Source: Aphrocallistes beatrix (lineage: Eukaryota > Porifera > Hexactinellida > Sceptrulophora > Aphrocallistidae). Taken from it: a DNA stretch of 64,000 nt. Of the stretch, positions 43,646-53,949 are shown in pieces (positions within the stretch are counted from its first letter, which is position 1; each line of letters opens with the position of its first letter). The stretch is from contig OY725491.1 of the NCBI GenBank assembly GCA_963281255.1, forward strand, positions 1,736,001 to 1,800,000. The letters are read 5' to 3'. The position numbers and the translations under genes were made by a program. Under the pieces are notes generated by a model. The model saw only the letters and a program-made list of their open reading frames with translations. It searched no databases and was not told the origin of the DNA.

Positions 43646-43745
43646 ATTTATAAATTTATCACCAATAATCTATAAATGAATCTAAGATTATATATAGTGG
43701 TGTTTGGGTGGGGGGGAGGGAGGTGCAGCCAAACCCAACTTTTTG

Positions 43746-43945
43746 CACAAGCGTGCTTCGCTTGCTTCTGCTGCGCGGCTGGTGTCTGCATAGACTCACA
43801 TAATTATAAAGTAGATAACATCTCTAAATACGTATATCTCACAGTTATAATCGATATCACTCGAAAAATCACTAAAATGGTCAAATTTTCAACTTTTGAT
43901 GCGTAATGATGACGTCATAACAAAGTCATAAATCCCGATTCAGAC
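43746..43945 (+). repeat. family A element, partial, with CRE-like site
   Basis: ACAAGCGTGCTTCGCTTGCT, a damaged hairpin, then the family A body and TGACGTCA at 43910-43917. Confidence 0.75.
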
Positions 43946-44039
43946 TAGGGACTTTGCAAACTCATTTCCAGTTATGTATTCTTGAAACCTTAAAAGTGTG
44001 AATCTATTCTATAAATATAATTAACTCAGCTAGTTTTGA

Positions 44040-44700
44040 AGACGTAAATCAGCGCAGAATCATCAGCTTTCAGATGACTGACTCAGAATCGTGATCGAAA
44101 TTTGTGAGTTATAGTGCTTTATTGTTCAAACACCCCAGAAATTTGGCATACTTTTAAATTTAAACATTATAACTTAGAAAAGCGGTCTAGTATCACGATT
44201 CTGATCCTGTCCTCTGAAACTTGGGATGATTTTACACAAATATGTACGAAAGTCACTGAAAGCCCTTAAAACTGTTTTTTAGCATGCCAAAAACAGCCTC
44301 AACAACTTTAAAATGGATATTATAATTATTTTCAACCACCAATCCTTTGTGGTAGTATAATTCAGCGAGTTTTTGAATCATATGATGCTTTTTTCCGAGT
44401 AATAATTTTTTAGTTAAATTTATAAAAAATTTCGGAGTGCATAAACTGTGACGATTATCACGAGTATCCAGTTATCTGAAAGCTGAGGTGATTCTTCGTC
44501 GATCCAAGTCAAGAGAATCAAGATAGCCTGAAAACTCGCTGAGTTATGCTGCCACAAAAGATCGGAGGTTGGAAATTTTGCAAAAAAAATCAATTTCAAA
44601 GTTTTTGATCCTTGTGACCATTTAGGACCACAAAAGCCCCCGAAGAGGATGTTGAGTTTTTGTGTATGTATAATAACATACTTTAACAAGTTCCTCGCTC
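44040..44700. repeat. fold-back repeat related to the channel-gene-1 intron
   Basis: Arms contain TCAGCGAGTTTTTGAATCAT and its partner AAACTCGCTGAGTTATG, plus TCAGCTTTCAGATGACTGAC and its complement. The order of words matches 7370-7700. Confidence 0.65.
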
Positions 44701-45275
44701 AAAACGAAACATTTTTTGAAAATTTGAAATTATGTCCATTTTTTCGAATGTTACCTATAAACATAACTTTGCAGTGAAGGTGATAAAATGTGTACACTGG
44801 TAAAAAATACTGAAGTTAACGATTTGAAAACTTGACATTAAGTCATCTCTTCATTTGAACTGCATTAAAATGAATGAATAAAGGTTTGTCATAGGGTTAT
44901 AGACCCGTAATAGGAATACATCATAAAATATGTGTCTGAATTAGGCAAAATACAAAAGTATTGAGCTCATTACATTTAAGCCGATTCCAATCAAATTTTT
45001 CAAAAAGTGATAAAATTAGTTTAACATGATTTTGAGGGTATAGATTCAGGACTTCTACTTCAACTATCCTGTTCAAATGATGTTTCCCGTCAAGCGCGTT
45101 AAGTGCGTTATTTAATTCACTCAGTTAAAAAAATTCCGCACTTGCATTGCAACAAAATAAACTGACACTTATTTGCACCTTCCAGCTCTGTAATGATCCT
45201 ATCGTTCAAATGTTTGTATCATTGAAAAGGCGACTTAGAAACAGGACGTGTACATGAGCACAGCGCAAACAATCC

Positions 45276-45377
45276 ATAGCCAAAAGCCATAGCCAAAAGA
45301 CTCCCATATGCCAAAAATTAGCTTCACATGACCGGCAGTTTCTTCAATCAATTCGTTACAGATATATATATATCTTA
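45276..45377 (+). repeat. family A 3' end fragment
   Basis: AGCCAAAAGACTCCCATATG through CAATCAATTCGTTACAGATA and a TA run, as at the ends of the copies at 18213, 51814 and 53140. Confidence 0.7.
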
Positions 45378-46206
45378 TATATTAAAATGCTAGGATTTGT
45401 TTTTGTTTGTGTGTTTGTTCGAATTGATTGAAGAATTGAGAAGTCATAAAGGTGTGAAAATTGGCATGTAGGTGTCAAATGATATGACTACGATTAAGTT
45501 CTAAGATCTGAGCGAAATTTTCACATCTCTGCAAAAAAAAAGGAAAAACAATTTTTCGCACCTTTTCTATACAAAATAAATGGCTACACTAACACAATAG
45601 AAACCATTGTATGACACTACAATAGATCGTCATTGTTATAATATTTCAAAGCCACAACTTATGTTTGATATCTTAAATGTATTATAGTATTTGGCAATAA
45701 AAAAGATGATCTGCATATTTTCACACCTTTATATACATATTTTCACACCATTTGTTGAATTTTGAAAATAATGCTAGACTAGCTTCCAACGATTGATATG
45801 GGGTTTTCAGGGGTGTATATTTCGAATATCATATTTTCAGATCTATATGATAAATTATTTGTTTACTTTTGTTTACATTAGATACATAAAGTAAACAAAT
45901 CTCAAAAATATGCTAGAAACTTGCTTCCAACGGTTGACATGGGGTTTTCAGGGGTATAGATTTCGAATATCATATTTTCGAGTAAATTTGATGATCAATT
46001 TGTCTACTTTTGTTTACAATAGATACATAAAGTAAACAACTCTCCATATGAGAAATTTTTCGTTGACCTTTGTTTAAAATATTTATATAAAGGAAAAAAA
46101 TCCCAAAATATGTTAAATTGAGTAACTCCAGGCACCCGCAGGGTGACTCTGCGGACACTGTGTGTCCGCAAGCCGAGCAGCGCAAGCAAGCGAAGCGTGC
46201 TTGTAT
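45378..46206 (-). repeat. family B element, reverse, first of a head-to-tail pair
   Basis: ATATTAAAATGCTAGGATTT to AGCGAAGCGTGCTTGTA. The module stem TGCGGACAC/GTGTCCGCA at 46150-46170 is perfect. Internal units carry GTTTACTTTTGTTTAC and AAAGTAAACAAAT. Confidence 0.88.
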
Positions 46207-47043
46207 ATATTAAAACGCTAGGATTTGTTTTGTTTTGTTCGTGTGTTTGTCCGAATTGATTGAAAAATTGACAACTCGTAGAGATATGAAAATTGGCATG
46301 TAGATGTCAAATTATATTACTACGATTAAGTTCTAAGATGTAAGCGAAATTTTCACACCTCTGCAAAAAAATGGAAAACAATTTTTCACACCTTTTCTAT
46401 ACAAAATTAATGACTACACTATCACAATGGAAATTATTGTACGACACTCCAATAGATCGTCATTATTAATAATACTTCAAAGCTACAACTTATGTTTAAT
46501 ATCTTAAATGTATTATAGTGTATAGCAATAAAAAAATTATGTGCATATTTTCACACCATTTGATGAATTTTGAAAATAGTGCTAAAGTCTAGCTTCCAAC
46601 GGTTGATATGGGGTTTTCAGGGGTGTAGATTTCGAATAGCCTATTTTCGAGTAGATTTGAAAATTAATTTGTTTACTTTTGTTTACAATAGATACATAAA
46701 GTAAACAAATCGCAAAAATATCTAGAAACTAGCTCTAAACGGTTGACATAGGGTTTTCAGGGGTGTAGATTACGAATATCGAATATTCGAGTACGTTTCA
46801 TAATTAATTTATTTACTTTTGTTCATGATAGATACATAAAGTAAACACATTTTAAAAAATAGGCAAGACATTTTCGGATCGATGTGAGAAATTTTTTGTT
46901 AACCTTTGTTTAAAATATTAATATGAAGTAAAAAAATCCCAGAATAGGTTAGATTGAGTATCTCACGGCGCGCGCAGGACGACTCTGCGGACACGCAGTG
47001 TCCACAAGTCGCGCAGCGCAAGCAAGCGAAGCGCGCTTGTATA
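46207..47043 (-). repeat. family B element, reverse, second of the pair
   Basis: Starts at ATATTAAAACGCTAGGATTT directly after the previous element's CTTGT end and finishes GCAAGCGAAGCGCGCTTGTA. The module stem at about 46985-47006 has one C.A mismatch. Nearly the same layout as the first copy. Confidence 0.88.
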
Positions 47044-48550
47044 TAAATAAATATTAATCGAGTTTTAATAGTAAGGATACATATACGATATTCAGAATTT
47101 ACACCGTTAGGACCCCAAGTCAATAAAAGCTCCTCTCTAGCAGCTTTCAAAATGTTTTATTTTATTTAACTATTTTATGTTATTTTATGTAACTATTGTA
47201 AATAAAGACAAACGAAGATGTATTATGTAGTTTCGAAAATAAAATATTCGGAATTTAGTACATTCTTAAAAACCCTATATCAACTGTTAAATGCTAGCCT
47301 CGAGTTTATTTTGGGAATTTGTCCATTCTATGTATCTATCGTAAATAAATACTAACAAAAAGTGTAACATATAGTCTCGAAAATATGATATTCGGATTCT
47401 ATACTCTAATTTTCAAAATAATTTAATAAACAAACCTTTGTATCTTTCAGTTGTGAATGTTTCTCGAAGCAACTGTCAAGTTATGACTATTGTTGTTGTT
47501 GTAAATCTTTAGTAAATTGAGTGTTGCTTGTCTATTTATACCTATTTAAAGGCATACATGGTTGAATTTAGCATGATAGCAACTGAATCAGACATAGAAC
47601 TACAAAATCATATAATTCTAAATTTTGACACTAAATTCAGGTTCGGTATAGATATGGTAAAAATTGAACACATCGTTTCGGAAAATGAAATTCGAAACTA
47701 CTACATCCCTAAAAACCCAGGTTAACAGAATTATATTCCAGCATATTTTTGAGATTTGTTTACTTTATGTCGCTATCGTTAGCAAAAACAAAAACAGATT
47801 TAACATGTAATATTTAAAATACGATATTTAGAATTTCCATCTTTAGAACCCCAGGTCAACAACCAAAAGCTGATCCTAGCATGCTTTCAAAATGTTTTCT
47901 TTTAGGGGCATGTCTAATTTCCGGGACGGGATACCGTCCCGTCCCGGAAATTAAGTATCTTGATTTTCGGGGACGGTCCTGTTCCGTTCCGGAAATTAGG
48001 CATGCCCTCTATTATGTGACTATTGAAAATAAAGACAAACTAAGTATGCATCATGCAGTTTCGAAAATAGAATATTCGGAACTTAGACCCCTAAAACTCT
48101 ATATCAACCCGTTAATTGTTAGTTTCGAGCTTATTTTGGGATTTTGTTCATTCTATGTATGCATCATAAATAAAAACTAACAAAAGGCGTAACATATAGT
48201 CTCGAAAATATGATATTCGGATTCTATACTCTAATTTTTAAAATCATTTAAAAACAAACCTTTGTATCTTTCAGTTGTGAAAAATGTTTCTCAAAGCAAC
48301 TGTCAAGTTATGACTATTGTTGTTGTTGTAAATCTTTAGTAAATTGAGTGTTGCTTGTCTATTTATACATATTTCAAGGCATACATGGTTGAATTTAGCA
48401 TGATAGCAATTGAATCAGATATAGAACTACAATTTTGACACTAAACCTTGATAACACATATTCATCGTTCAAAATTTAACTTAAAAACGGTTTAAAATCT
48501 CGTATTACAAATAAGAAAAAATATCAATATAAATTCCCTCATGTAGAACA
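47044..48550. repeat. diverged family B-like units, tandem duplication interrupted by a MITE
   Basis: About 47160-47560 and 47990-48440 share long stretches (GTTTCGAAAATA.AATATTCGGAA, CAAACCTTTGTATCTTTCAG, AGCAACTGTCAAGTTATGAC, GTTGAATTTAGCATGATAGC). Thus a ~830-bp direct repeat is present. No gene. Confidence 0.7.
47906..48007. repeat. ~100-bp CCCG-rich MITE
   Basis: GGGCATGTCTAATTTCCGGG at the left and CCGGAAATTAGGCATGCCC at the right. An inner palindrome CCGGGACGGGATACCGTCCC adds a second hairpin. It sits inside the family B-like unit. Confidence 0.8.
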
Positions 48551-49789
48551 TGGCTACGTGTTTCTTCGAAGGATTCACTAACACAACAAAATAAAATGTA
48601 TAAGGTGTCAAGGGCACAATGTTCCCCTTCTGTTCTAGGCACATATCCAGAAGGTATCCAAAGGGGCTATAACCAGAGCATTAAAGGAGAGCACTGCTTT
48701 CCAAATGGTAAAACGAAAGGCATTCCTTTCGATAAAGTTTGTTCCCATTATTTTCCCAGCAACCCAAATAATGTTCTCTGTTTCCTCACTTAAAGAAATG
48801 TAGGCTAAATTTAATTCAGAAAATGGACTTTTAAATATAGTGACATTTAATATAATATAATTTTTTTCTATCTTGCTGAGATATTTTGAACAATTTCAAT
48901 CTATAAGTAATAATTTTTTTAAATATATTATTTCGAAAAGTATTTTTAAAAGAGCGCATAGGGGTAGAGCCTTTCCATTTTTAGGATCATGCTCACTTTT
49001 AAAAATTAGGAGTGGCGGCTGGAGCACGCTCCAAATTCCGAGGAGTTCTTGATGCTCTGGCTATGACCGCTTGAGATTGGCAGATTTAGTTTTCCATAGA
49101 TTGGTTGATATGAAGTTATGCTGATATAGTATGTGTACGTAGAGCAATATGAAATCCGATATGGAGGGAAAGAATTTTGTTGTGGATCGCTATTTGTACG
49201 TCTCAGATTCGTAAATTTTCTTCCTGAGGGGCAAGTCCCATCCCAACAAAATCCACCCCCGTAATTCTATTTTGTAGGGTCGTCCATTTTTTAGAACGCA
49301 TCTTTTGCACCCCATTTCACTTTTCCAATCAAAATTTTGAAATAAAATCTGATACATTGATGTGATCGAGCAGTAGACATATCATGGTATGAAGTTATCA
49401 AAGAACCACACTTTGTAGCAGAAGCGACTACCTCAAAATGTATTGGAGGGGAAGAATTGCTCTATTACATAAAGTTATGGATTCTATAGAATTCAAATTA
49501 GAAGTACTATTGAAAAAAATTCAATAGTTATTATTTTCATTGACAGTTGAATACATTTTAGTTTGCCAACTATACAATGCCTCACATCTAGCTTTCCGTT
49601 CCGGGAGGCCAGACCAACATCTTGAAAAGTGGGGGAGATGTCCACCACATCAAACCATAGGTTTGTCACCACACAATCTACCAGAAGAATGTTTTAACTT
49701 CAACATAACTTCAGTTTTTCGATATGTTTTTCTGCCATTTGTTCACTAACAATGACTACTAGACATTGGAGATTACTAATTGTAACATT
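48551..49789. other. intergenic with dispersed repeat
   Basis: 48545-48740 (GGATTCACTAACACAACAAA, GGGGCTATAACCAGAGCATT) is related to 60845-61180. The rest has no recognised feature; the ORFs there look random. Confidence 0.45.
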
Positions 49790-50215
49790 AGTCACTCCTC
49801 AATAAATCATTGATAATTCATTTTAACCATAATGCAGATATTGTCATGATATATTTGCTTGTCATGATATATTTGCTCCTCAATGAGTCAATTGATAATT
49901 CATTTTAACTATCTTGTATATAAGTAGTGCAGTGGTAGAGTTGCTACTCAATGAGCCAATTGATAATTCATTTTAACTATCTTGTAGATAGTGCAATGGA
50001 GAGTTGCTACTCAATGAACCAATTGGTAATTCATTTTAACTATCTTGTATATGTGTAATGGTAGAGTTGCTACTCAATGAGCCAATTGATAATTCATTTT
50101 AACTATCTTGTATAAGTCGCTACTCAGTGAGTCAATTGATAATTCATTTTAACTATCCTGTAGATAGTGTTATGATAGAGTTCCTCAATGAGTCATTGAT
50201 AATTCAGTTTAACAG
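49790..50215. repeat. minisatellite, about 7 units of ~50-65 bp
   Basis: Core CAATTGATAATTCATTTTAA preceded by CTCAATGAG(C/T) and followed by CTATCTTGTA and a variable part containing GTAGAGTTGCTA. Units vary in length only in the tail segment. Confidence 0.9.
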
Positions 50216-50456
50216 CTAACTCACAGGTCACACTAGCAATTTATTAGGGTATTGGTACAGACATTATTTTGTACCCAGAACTATCAAAGTACGAAGCGGT
50301 ATTTGTTTCTTCACCGTGGCCGCGTAGTGGTATGCTTTATCTAGCCAAGTATTTTATGCTAGAAATAATGGCATCCAAACCAATATTGTCCCCTTGCTTT
50401 TCCAGACTGCTGACCTGGGAAAGGATCATGAGTTGGTTCTCGTGTGCAGCCTTGGC

Positions 50457-50518
50457 ACTGACTAAGTGGTGGTGCAAATTGTGCTTAAGTGAACCAGAAT
50501 CAGCATCAGTTATTTAGC
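50457..50518 (-). pseudogene. possible continuation of the TTF zinc-finger gene
   Basis: The minus-strand frame ending at a stop near 50340 reads ITDADSGSLKHNLHHHLVSA, then KAAHENQLMILSQVSSLEKQ. This is what usually follows the CxxC...FxxG part of a TTF-type finger (SL+HxxSxxH). The splice phase to the exon at 50719 does not fit any obvious acceptor, since an in-frame TAA precedes the block. Either the acceptor is unusual or the gene is decayed. The frame extends on to about 50340. Confidence 0.4.
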
Positions 50519-50718
50519 TTCATGGTGTTAGCAAATAAACGTAGATAAAATGGTTCATTTGTGGCAAAATTCGGATTATAGACGTTTTGATTTGTAGACG
50601 TTTCGGTTTTTAGACATTTGCGTTGTTGACCTTTTGACATGTGCCTGGATCAGCTACTTATATGTACATTGTACAGTATGCCTCTGAAGCTTCGATTTTC
50701 CGCCATGCTAAATCTAAC

Positions 50719-50986
50719 CAGTAACAAAACTGCTCTTGGCAAACACGTCTTTATTCTCATCTGCTGGTAGCATGTCAGCCCTCAAACCCCAGACACAGAT
50801 AGAACACCAGCACAAATCCAGTGTCTCATCGTAACGTAACCATGGTATTTCTGCAAGCCAAGCCTTATTGAACTTCTGATTACCAACGCAGTGTTTTCCT
50901 TTGGCTGGAAGATATGGATTCATACCATATCCGACTTGATCAGCCAGTGGTGGGGTTGCAATCTTTATATTCAGTTGCTGGAGAGT
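50719..50986 (-). CDS. exon with TTF-type zinc-finger, hAT-transposase-related
   Basis: Acceptor TTATTCACAG, then NIKIATPPLADQVGYGMNPY and, after KGKHCVGNQK, FNKAWLAEIPWLRYDETLDL, then CWCSICVWG..., ending KSSFVTG at a GTTAGA donor. The layout F-x2-W-L-x3-P-W-L-x-Y-(x)n-C-x2-C-(x)n-F-x2-G is that of TTF-type zinc fingers found in hAT transposases and domesticated relatives such as ZNF862-like proteins. No transposase core is visible within the window, so it may be a domesticated gene with distant exons or a transposon relic. Confidence 0.55.
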
Positions 50987-51813
50987 CTGTGAATAACAAG
51001 GTGTCCTGATGGGCTGGCTGAGCGAGAGGAAGAAGTTGATTTTGATCCTGCACGGGCTGAGAATCGAGATTCAGAATTAGACGTTCAGTAATACGAGTTA
51101 GTAGTACTATTGGTTTCGATTATGTATTTGTATTTATATTTGAATTCACATTAAAAATATAAAGTTCTATACTTGAAGGGGTTGACAAAGGTATCTTTGT
51201 TGATGAACTACGAACACATGTAATGACTGACAAAGGCATATTATTTGACAACTGATTAGATTATATTAACGCCTCTATCCCCTGATTTAAGGTCAACCTG
51301 ACGCATAGATCCTAACTGATACTACTACTAGGCTTGGTTTCAAGTATGGACGTCGTTACGGGGAAGGTAACGGGGATAATACCTCCCTGAAATCCTTTCT
51401 TGCTCCACGGCAACATCCCCTGGTAAAGTTTATTTTCATTTTCTTGTATTTCGTACTCCCATCAGTATTACAAGTAGTAAACTACATTTTGGAAAGTATT
51501 GAAAGTTTTGCATTTACTTTGACCAAATTTGAGGGATCTGAGCATATTATTTTGAAATAAATACAGTCAACTTCTAGGGATTTTTCCTCTTGGATCACTG
51601 GGGCGCTTACAGAGCCCTCCAGAAATTTTGCTGTGGTTGCCCTCCCAGGAGGGAAATCCTGGCGAAGTCCCTGATCTCAACAAGATAACTTCAGCAATAT
51701 TCAGGCCACCCAACGAAGATAGCATCAATCAAGTTAATAGTCATATGCATATGTATGTATACACGGTATCTTCCCACTCTCATAGCTTCGTGGTTAAAAG
51801 CCTTCTTTAATAC
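50987..51813. other. intergenic, nothing recognised
   Basis: A GTTACGGGGAAGGTAACGGGG stretch near 51350 may be a small fold-back. No coding frame supported. Confidence 0.4.
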
Positions 51814-52313
51814 AACAAGCGCGCTTCACTTGCTTGCGCTGCGCGGCTGGCGGACACTTTGTGTCCGCCGGAGGCGCCCTTTGGGCGCCTGGGGTCACAT
51901 TGATTAATTATAAGGGAAATAACATCTCTAAATACGTCTGCCCTACTGTTATAATCGATATTGCACGGAAAATCATCAAATTTGCCAATTTTGAAATTTT
52001 GATGCGTAATGATGACGTCATAACAGAGTATTGAGTTATCATTTTTTGATGATAGTTGTATTATATGTGAGGTATGTTAGTATAAAGATTCTATTAAAAT
52101 TTCAGCCTTCTATCTCCTATAATGGTTGAGTTATGCTCGAATAACTGTATTACTTAACTTTTAAAATGTGACAATGACGTCATAATTCCATGATGAGTCG
52201 AGATTTTGCTCTGAGTTCAGAACTTAGCGGAGCCATAATCAAAAGACTCCCACATGCCAAAAATCAACTTTCTGGGCCTGACAGTTTCTTCAATCAATTC
52301 GTTACAGAGATAT
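51814..52313 (+). repeat. family A element, complete, both CRE-like sites
   Basis: ACAAGCGCGCTTCACTTGCT; perfect stems GGCGGACAC/GTGTCCGCC (51849-51869) and GGCGCCC/GGGCGCC (51873-51889). TGACGTCA at 52013-52020 and 52175-52182. Ends at CAATCAATTCGTTACAGA followed by TA repeats. Confidence 0.88.
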
Positions 52314-52370
52314 ATATCCTTACTATTAAAACTCGATTAATGTTTGTTTGTTTGTGTATATATATATACA

Positions 52371-53139
52371 AGCACGCTTCGCTTGCTTGCGCTGCGCGGC
52401 TTGCGGACACTGCGTGTCCACAGAGTCGCCCTGCGGGCGCCTGGAGTCACTCAATCAAACATATTTTGGGATTTTTTTCCTTTATATAAATATTTCAAAC
52501 AAAGGTCAACGAAAAATTTCTCATATGGATCCGAAAATATAATATTGGAAATCTACAGCACTAAAAACCCCATGTCAACCGTTGGAAGCTATTCTCCAGC
52601 CTATTTTTGTCATTTGTTTACTTTATGTATATATTGTAAACAAAAGTAAACAAATAATTCATCATATCGATCTGAAAATATGATATTCTACACCCCTAAA
52701 AAACCCATGTCAACTGTTGGAAGCTAGTTTCTAGCATAATTTTCAGAATTCGTCAAATCGTGTGAAAATATTTATATAAAGGTGTGAAAATATAGAAATA
52801 ACCTTTTTAACTGCTATACACTATAATATATAATTGAGACATTCATAAAACTTATTGCTTTGAAGTATTAATTACAATTACAGCCTACAATATTGTCGTA
52901 TAATGATTTCTATTCTGAGAGTGAAGCCGTACATATTGTATAGAAAAGGTGTGAAAAATTGTTCTCCATTTTTTTTGCAGAGGTGTGAAAATTTCGCTTA
53001 GATCTTAGAACTTAATCGTAGATTCATCATTTGAAACCTACATGCCAATTTTCGTATCTCTACGACTTGCCAATTCTTCAATCAATTCGAACAAACAAAC
53101 AAACAAACAAACAAATCCTAGCATTTTAATATATAAGAT
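52371..53139 (+). repeat. family B element, complete
   Basis: CAAGCACGCTTCGCTTGCTT, stem TGCGGACAC/GTGTCCACA (52402-52422, one mismatch), two internal units with GTTTACTTTATGTATATATT and GTAAACAAAAGTAAACAAAT, and the end CTAGCATTTTAATATATAAG. It abuts the next family A element directly. Confidence 0.88.
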
Positions 53140-53645
53140 ACAAGCGCGCTTCGCTTGCTTGCGCTGCGCAGCTGTCGGACACTTCGTGTCCGACGGAGGC
53201 TCCTTTCGGTCACCTGGAGTCACATTGGTTAATTATAAGGGAGATATCATCTCTAAATATGTCTGTCCTACTGTTATAATCGATATCACTCGGAAAATCA
53301 CAAAATTTGTCAATTTTAAAATTTTTGATGAGTAATGATGACGTCATAAAGCGATGAGTCATCATTTTTTGATAATAGTTGCATCATATGTGAGATATGT
53401 TAGTATACATATTCTATTAAAATTTCAGCCTTCTATCCCCTATAATGGCCGAGTTATGCTCGAATAACTGTGTTGCTTAACTTTTAAAAATGTGACAATG
53501 ACGTCATAATTTCATGATGAGTCGACATTTTGGTCTGAGCTCAGAACTTACTGGAGCCATAGCCAAAAGACTCCCACATGCCAAAAATTAGCTTTCTATG
53601 ACCGGCAGTTTCTCCAATCAATTCGTTACATATATATATATATAT
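53140..53645 (+). repeat. family A element, complete, with covarying stem
   Basis: Stem GTCGGACAC/GTGTCCGAC (53174-53194) is perfect but differs from the usual GGCGGACAC/GTGTCCGCC at both members of one pair. TGACGTCA at 53339-53346 and 53499-53506. Ends at TTCGTTACATATATATATAT. Confidence 0.88.
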
Positions 53646-53949
53646 ATACAAACATTAATCGAGTTTTAATAGTAAGGATAAGAAAAAGGTAGAGTATAGG
53701 AATATTAAGCTAAAATGTGATCAGGTCGTGCGAGAAACGAAACAAATGAATTACTTTGTAGTTTCACATTTAATGTTCTAGTTAAAAGAAATCGCAGTGG
53801 TTTGGTATTTATGCTTCACTACAGCACCGACAATAGAACACAATTTTGATAAGCCACACAATGGAAATATACACATACGTACTACATACTATGTATATAC
53901 GTATAGTAGTATATAATTCTCTATGTTACCAAAAATATAAACTGTTAAG

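Larger units (their letters stand above)
43646..45254. other. repeat-bearing spacer
   Basis: Contains a G-run (about 43700-43722), a family A copy (43746-43945), and an inverted-repeat segment (44040-44700) shared with the intron of channel gene 1 (TGTGGTAGTATAATTCAGCG; AACTCGCTGAGTTATGCTGC). No gene. Confidence 0.55.

Noticed and set aside
48596-48793. 65-codon frame KVSRAQCSPSVLGTYPEGIQ
   Set aside because: It lies in a dispersed repeat also present at 60.9 kb where the frame is not kept.
49790-50215. CRISPR-like array
   Set aside because: Units are head-to-tail with similar tails rather than unique spacers, in an animal genome; it is a minisatellite.
52190-52649. Overlapping frames of about 100 codons over the GC-rich module
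   Set aside because: They appear wherever the hairpin module occurs, in several frames and orientations, and derive from its GC content.
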